Positions 60,643 to 64,000 of a stretch of 64,000 nt of DNA are shown here, piece after piece. The notes beneath the pieces are model-generated. The model searched no databases and had not been told where the DNA came from. It saw only the letters and a program-made list of their open reading frames with translations. The position numbers and the translations under genes were made by a program. The first letter of the stretch is position 1, and the number at the start of each line of letters is the position of its first letter. The DNA lies in contig NZ_QKTO01000007.1 of NCBI RefSeq assembly GCF_003234855.1, positions 1 through 64,000 on the forward strand. Direction: 5' to 3'. Source of the stretch: Curtobacterium sp. MCBD17_032 (GTDB lineage Bacteria; Actinomycetota; Actinomycetes; Actinomycetales; Microbacteriaceae).

Positions 60643-61381
60643 GTGCGTCGTCCTTCCGGCCTTCGTGTTCGGTGACGGTGGCGCCCGGGTCCTCGTCGAG
60701 GTGGTCGGTGCCGGCGAACTCCTCGAGGGACCAGCGGCTCCCGAGGGCGTCCCGCCGGAGTCGCGTCAGCGAGGCGTTCGCCACCGTGTGCGTCTCCGCG
60801 AAGTCCATGAGCTCCGGCTCGTCGAGGTCGAGGCAGACGGCGATGACGAGCATGACGACGGCGTCGTGCGCGGCGATGACGAGACGGTCGGCACCGTCGA
60901 TCCGGTCCACGTCGGCGAGCAGCGAGCGCAGCCGGAGCATGACGTCCACCCAGGACTCACCGCCCGCGGGTCGGTGGTAGTACTTGCCGAGCCACTGCCG
61001 GCGCTGTTCCTCGTCGGGGTGCAGGTTCGCCGAGCCGGTCCGGGTGAGCCGGTCGAGCACGCCGAGCTCACGGTCGCGGAGTCGCTCGTCGACGCGCCGC
61101 GGGGGCTCGGCGAGGCCGCCGGCCTCGAGCGCGATGCCGATCGTCTGCTGCGCGCGTCGGTACGGGGAGACCCAGAGCACGACCGGGACGTCGTCGACCC
61201 CGCGTTCGGCGAGTTCGGTGCCGAGGGCTCGGGACTGCTCCTCGCCGAGGGGACTCAGCGGGACGTCGGCGTCACGGTGGTCGACCTCGATGACGTCGGC
61301 CCCCGCGGCCTCCGCCCGGGCTGCAGCGACGTTGGCGGTGGACTCGCCGTGGCGGACGAGCCAGATCTCGGTGACGGCCAT
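60635..61381 (-). CDS. histidine phosphatase family protein
   Basis: A 248-residue phosphoglycerate-mutase-like phosphatase with the RHG motif EIWLVRHGESTANVAAARAE, a second Arg in VLWVSPYRRAQQTIGIAL and the catalytic His in DRLVIAAHDAVVMLVIAV. The A-H-D in place of the usual S/T-H-G is less common. Substrate unknown. ATG at 61381 follows TAGCGT (61389-61394) by seven nucleotides. Confidence 0.87.
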   Translation of the reverse strand: MAVTEIWLVRHGESTANVAAARAEAAGADVIEVDHRDADVPLSPLGEEQSRALGTELAERGVDDVPVVLWVSPYRRAQQTIGIALEAGGLAEPPRRVDERLRDRELGVLDRLTRTGSANLHPDEEQRRQWLGKYYHRPAGGESWVDVMLRLRSLLADVDRIDGADRLVIAAHDAVVMLVIAVCLDLDEPELMDFAETHTVANASLTRLRRDALGSRWSLEEFAGTDHLDEDPGATVTEHEGRKDDARV

Positions 61382-61499
61382 GGCGGCCACGCTATCCGGG
61401 AGGCGCTGGGTCGGTTCCCGGGCGGGCGCGGCCCCGGCCCGACATGCAGCCGCACGCGGCAGGGCCGGCCGGGAGGCGAGCGGCGCCGACGCACGGACA

Positions 61500-61539
61500 C
61501 ACACGGCACCGCCCGTCGGGGGACGAGCGGTGCCGTGTG
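61500..61539 (-). terminator. terminator of DUF3494 gene
   Basis: CACACGGCACCGC pairs with GCGGTGCCGTGTG around a 14-nt loop, 20 nt after the stop at 61559. Confidence 0.8.
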
Positions 61540-61558
61540 CGTCGGATCGCGGTCGGGG

Positions 61559-62884
61559 TCAGGCGCGGCTGGCTCGACGGCGTCGGGCGACGACCGCCAG
61601 TCCGGTGCCCGCGGCGAGCAGGACGACGGCGATGCCGAGCGGGAGCGTCGGGTCGCTGCCGGTGAAGGCCAGCGTCCCGGGAGGAGTCCGACCGTCACCG
61701 GTGACCAGGCCCGCGGCCGTCGGGCCGTCGGTGGGCGTCGTCCCGGCCGGTGTGGTGGGCGTCGTCCCGGCCGGTGTGGTGGGCGTCGTCCCGGGAGCCG
61801 GGGTGGTCGGCGTCGGGACCGGAACGGTCGGGGTCGGGACCGGAACGGTCGGTGTCGGGGTCGGGGTCGGTGCCACGACCCGGACGGTGACGACCTGCGT
61901 GTCGGCCGGGGCGGTCCCGTTCGATGCGGTGATCGTCACGGTCGACGAGCCCGCGGCGGTCGGGGTGCCCGAGATCACGCCGGTGGCGCTGTCGATCGTG
62001 AGACCGGCGGGCAGTCCGGTGGCGGTGAAGGTCGGCGTCGGCGTCCCGGTGGCGATCACGGTGTAGCGGTAGGGCTGTCCGGTCGTCGCGTCCGTGGGCG
62101 TCCCGGAGGTGATCGCCGGCGCGACGGTCGGGGTGGGGGTGGGAGGCGGCGGGCAGGCCTGCGACGGGGTGATCGTGTTCGTGTCGAGCGTCACGGCACC
62201 GTTCAGCGCGAGCAGTCGGCCCTGCACGGTCGCGCCGGTGACCGCGGTCACGGACTGCTGGGCGAGGACGGTGCCCTGGAACTGCGCGCCACTCTGGATG
62301 GTCGCGGAACTGCCGACCTGCCAGAAGACGTTGCACGAGCTCGCGCCACCGGTGATGAGGATCCGGGTGTCCGTCCCGACGACCAGGGTGGACGCGGCCT
62401 GGAACACCCAGGTCGACTGCGCGTCACCGTCCAGGGTGAGCGTGTTGCCGTCCGACAGGTCCAGTGCACCCCCGGAGTAGACCCCGGGGACGAGCGGCGC
62501 ACGGTCGTCGAGGTCGGTGACGTCGACGCCGCTCGGCGTGAGCGCCGCGGCCGCGTCGTACGCGGTCCGTGCGTCCTGCTGCGCCTGTGCGGCCTCGGTG
62601 CGGGACCGGACCGTGCCGGTGACGACGCCGTCCGGTGCCGCTCCGAACCCGGTGACCGCGGTGCCGGGCGAGACGCCGAGGTCACCGTTGACGACGGTCG
62701 GTCCGGTGTTGGTGACGGCGCTGGCCCCGAGGACGCCGTAGGTGGCGGCGGTCCCGAGCGTGACGGGCCCGTCGATCTCGGTGGCCGCGGAGGCGCCGGA
62801 AGAGGCCGCGAGGACGAGCGACACTGCGAGGCCCAGGCCGGCACCACCCGTCAGGACGCTGCGGAGGAACGGTGACGCGGCCAT
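61559..62884 (-). CDS. DUF3494 (ice-binding-like) cell-wall protein with LAFTG sorting signal
   Basis: A 441-residue exported protein: signal peptide (1-34), a DUF3494 beta-helix (about 35-240: GTAATYGVLGASAVTNTGPT; LSDGNTLTLDGDAQSTWVFQ; GRLLALNGAVTLDTNTI), an Ig-like domain (about 258-345: GQPYRYTVIATGTPTPTFTA) and a Pro/Thr linker with short repeats (PTVPVPTPTVPVPTPTTP; three GTTPTTPA-type units). The C-terminus has LAFTG, a hydrophobic helix and RRRR, a class E-type sortase signal. Many DUF3494 proteins bind ice; others act as adhesins. Start ATG 62884. Confidence 0.9.
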   Translation of the reverse strand: MAASPFLRSVLTGGAGLGLAVSLVLAASSGASAATEIDGPVTLGTAATYGVLGASAVTNTGPTVVNGDLGVSPGTAVTGFGAAPDGVVTGTVRSRTEAAQAQQDARTAYDAAAALTPSGVDVTDLDDRAPLVPGVYSGGALDLSDGNTLTLDGDAQSTWVFQAASTLVVGTDTRILITGGASSCNVFWQVGSSATIQSGAQFQGTVLAQQSVTAVTGATVQGRLLALNGAVTLDTNTITPSQACPPPPTPTPTVAPAITSGTPTDATTGQPYRYTVIATGTPTPTFTATGLPAGLTIDSATGVISGTPTAAGSSTVTITASNGTAPADTQVVTVRVVAPTPTPTPTVPVPTPTVPVPTPTTPAPGTTPTTPAGTTPTTPAGTTPTDGPTAAGLVTGDGRTPPGTLAFTGSDPTLPLGIAVVLLAAGTGLAVVARRRRASRA

Positions 62885-63092
62885 GGAGGCACCTGTCTGA
62901 GAGGGAGAGGCACAGTGCGTTCGTCGACGACGGGCGCATGATCTCCGGTCTCCGGAGTATGCGTCACTTCTCTGCGGAACAGGGCGGAGTCGCCGGAAAC
63001 CGTCCGGTCCCGCCCGGACTCCCAGGTCGCACACACGCTCGGGAGCCTCGCGGCCCGCGCGGCACCCCCAGTGCAGGGGGTACCGCGCACGA

Positions 63093-63134
63093 GCGGCGTC
63101 GGACGGGTGCACCCAGAGCCCCGTCCGACGCCGC
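63093..63134 (-). terminator. terminator of GH38 gene
   Basis: GCGGCGTCGGACGGG and its exact complement form a 15-bp stem with a 12-nt loop, 16 nt after the stop at 63150. Confidence 0.8.
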
Positions 63135-63149
63135 GGTCGTGCCGCCCGC

Positions 63150-64000
63150 CTACGGCCGTCGCACCCGCAGGGTGACGATCTCGAACGGCCGGAGCGTCAG
63201 CACGACGGGTTCGCCGTCCTCCCACGTCCCGTCGTCGAGCGGTCGTTCGAGCAGGTCCACCCGGGCGACCCCGGCGACGTCGAAGCCGAACTCGACGCCG
63301 ACGTCGGCGGCCCGTCCGCCGAGCGCCTCGTACAGCCGCACGACGACGTCCCCGCTCCGGTCCTCGGCGAGCTTCACGGCCTCGACGAACACCTGGGACG
63401 ACGACACCGTGACGAGCGGCTCGACGGCGGTGTCCCCGGGTACCGTCCGCACCGGCAGGTTGAGCCGGTAGCCGGAGTCGGCGGCGTCGAGCACCGAGGC
63501 GCCGACGCGCAGCACCGTGTGGAACACGTGGTGTCCCTGGTCGGCCTCGGGGTCGGGGAACTTCGGCCCGCGCACGAGCGACTCCCGCACCTGCGTGGTC
63601 GTCCCGCCGTCCGGCCGGGTGCTCCTCGTGACGTCGTGCCCGTACGTCGAGTCGTTCGCGATCGCGACCCCGAAGCCCGGCTCGGCGACGTGCACCCACC
63701 GGTGCGCACTTGTCTCGAACCGTGCGAAGTCCCATGAGGTGTTCTGGTGCGTCGGCCGGTCGATGTGCCCGAACTGGATCTCGCTCGACGCCTGGTCGGC
63801 CTTGAGGTCGAGCGGGAACGCCAGCTTGAGGAGCTTCTGCTGCTCGTGCCAGTCGACCTCGGTCTCGACGACGAGTTCCGGCTGCCCCGCGGTCGCGGTG
63901 TACCGGGTGGTCACGGTCGAGCTGCCGAACGGACGGACGACGACGAGCGCGTCGCCCTCGACCGTGACGCTCGTCGCGGTGAGCGCGGACCCGTGGCGCT
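63150..64000 (-). CDS. alpha-mannosidase, GH38 family, C-terminal part
   Basis: The frame is open from the right edge to the TAG at 63150 (283 residues visible). It matches the C-terminal beta domains of bacterial GH38 alpha-mannosidases: VETEVDWHEQQKLLKLAFPL, FGHIDRPTHQNTSWDFARFE, HRWVHVAEPGFGVAIANDST and the final VLTLRPFEIVTLRVRR. An internal GTG at 63914 is not the true start, since the upstream codons continue in-family (LTATSVTVEGDALVVVRPFG). The catalytic N-terminus lies beyond the window. Confidence 0.9.
   Translation of the reverse strand, partial: RHGSALTATSVTVEGDALVVVRPFGSSTVTTRYTATAGQPELVVETEVDWHEQQKLLKLAFPLDLKADQASSEIQFGHIDRPTHQNTSWDFARFETSAHRWVHVAEPGFGVAIANDSTYGHDVTRSTRPDGGTTTQVRESLVRGPKFPDPEADQGHHVFHTVLRVGASVLDAADSGYRLNLPVRTVPGDTAVEPLVTVSSSQVFVEAVKLAEDRSGDVVVRLYEALGGRAADVGVEFGFDVAGVARVDLLERPLDDGTWEDGEPVVLTLRPFEIVTLRVRRP

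Overview
The window is chromosomal DNA from a high-GC actinobacterium, most likely a Microbacteriaceae member close to Curtobacterium. Supporting signs are very high third-position GC, CarD, a GlnR-MshD (mycothiol) pair, SigK with an RskA-type anti-sigma factor, a fused IspDF, GTG/TTG starts, 4-nt stop/start overlaps, and many promoters that place the start codon at the predicted transcription start. The genus is an inference. No insertion sequence, prophage, integrase, rRNA operon or CRISPR array was seen.

Layout. 1-4.2 kb: rlmB (cut by the window edge), cysS, ispDF and carD on the minus strand. 4.4-7.8 kb: a lipoprotein gene, then the phosphate-sensing RegX3/SenX3 pair divergent from phoU, with an 11-nt-period PHO box between them. 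7.9-14.4 kb: a P-loop kinase, gpmA, a methyltransferase, a YgfZ-type protein, an operon of a 38-residue membrane peptide plus a nitrobindin-like protein, glnR and mshD. 14.4-27.5 kb: the accessory region. A membrane Ser/Thr kinase converges on a minus-strand cluster holding a 1431-residue FHA-FtsK/SpoIIIE secretion ATPase (EssC/EccC type), an anchored periplasmic-binding-like protein, a 931-residue coiled-coil lipoprotein and a small membrane protein. Further upstream come a run of small diverged paralogues and a broken fragment that looks like the tail of a secreted toxin. 27.6-35.4 kb: phosphate assimilation and storage (ppk, mutT1-type NUDIX/phosphatase, pstSCAB with its own PHO box). 35.4-38.7 kb: sigK-rskA, repeat-filled spacers, a 56-bp perfect palindrome and a candidate structured RNA. 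38.8-45.2 kb: tRNA-Lys, an SGNH hydrolase, a TetR-like regulator and the galactose (Leloir) genes galM, deoR-type regulator, galT and galK. 45.4-49.5 kb: one-carbon metabolism (glyA-folD behind a ZTP riboswitch; purU) plus clpS. 50-64 kb: amino-sugar catabolism (nagA, nagB), a frameshifted peroxiredoxin-like gene, a G5/DUF3761 protein, a GH92 alpha-mannosidase, a MalY-type lyase, NAD(P)HX repair, a DUF3494 cell-wall protein with a LAFTG sorting signal, and the end of a GH38 alpha-mannosidase.

How the parts work together. The two PHO boxes have the same 11-nt period and the same 16-nt distance to the -10 element, so phoU and pstSCAB are probably controlled by the RegX3-type regulator encoded beside phoU. 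Glycoside hydrolases, Nag enzymes and the Leloir genes suggest growth on plant or fungal glycans. The most unusual part is 14.4-27.5 kb: a reduced type VII-like secretion cluster with a kinase that could phosphorylate a partner of the ATPase's FHA domain, headed by what looks like an immunity-gene array next to a decayed toxin tail.
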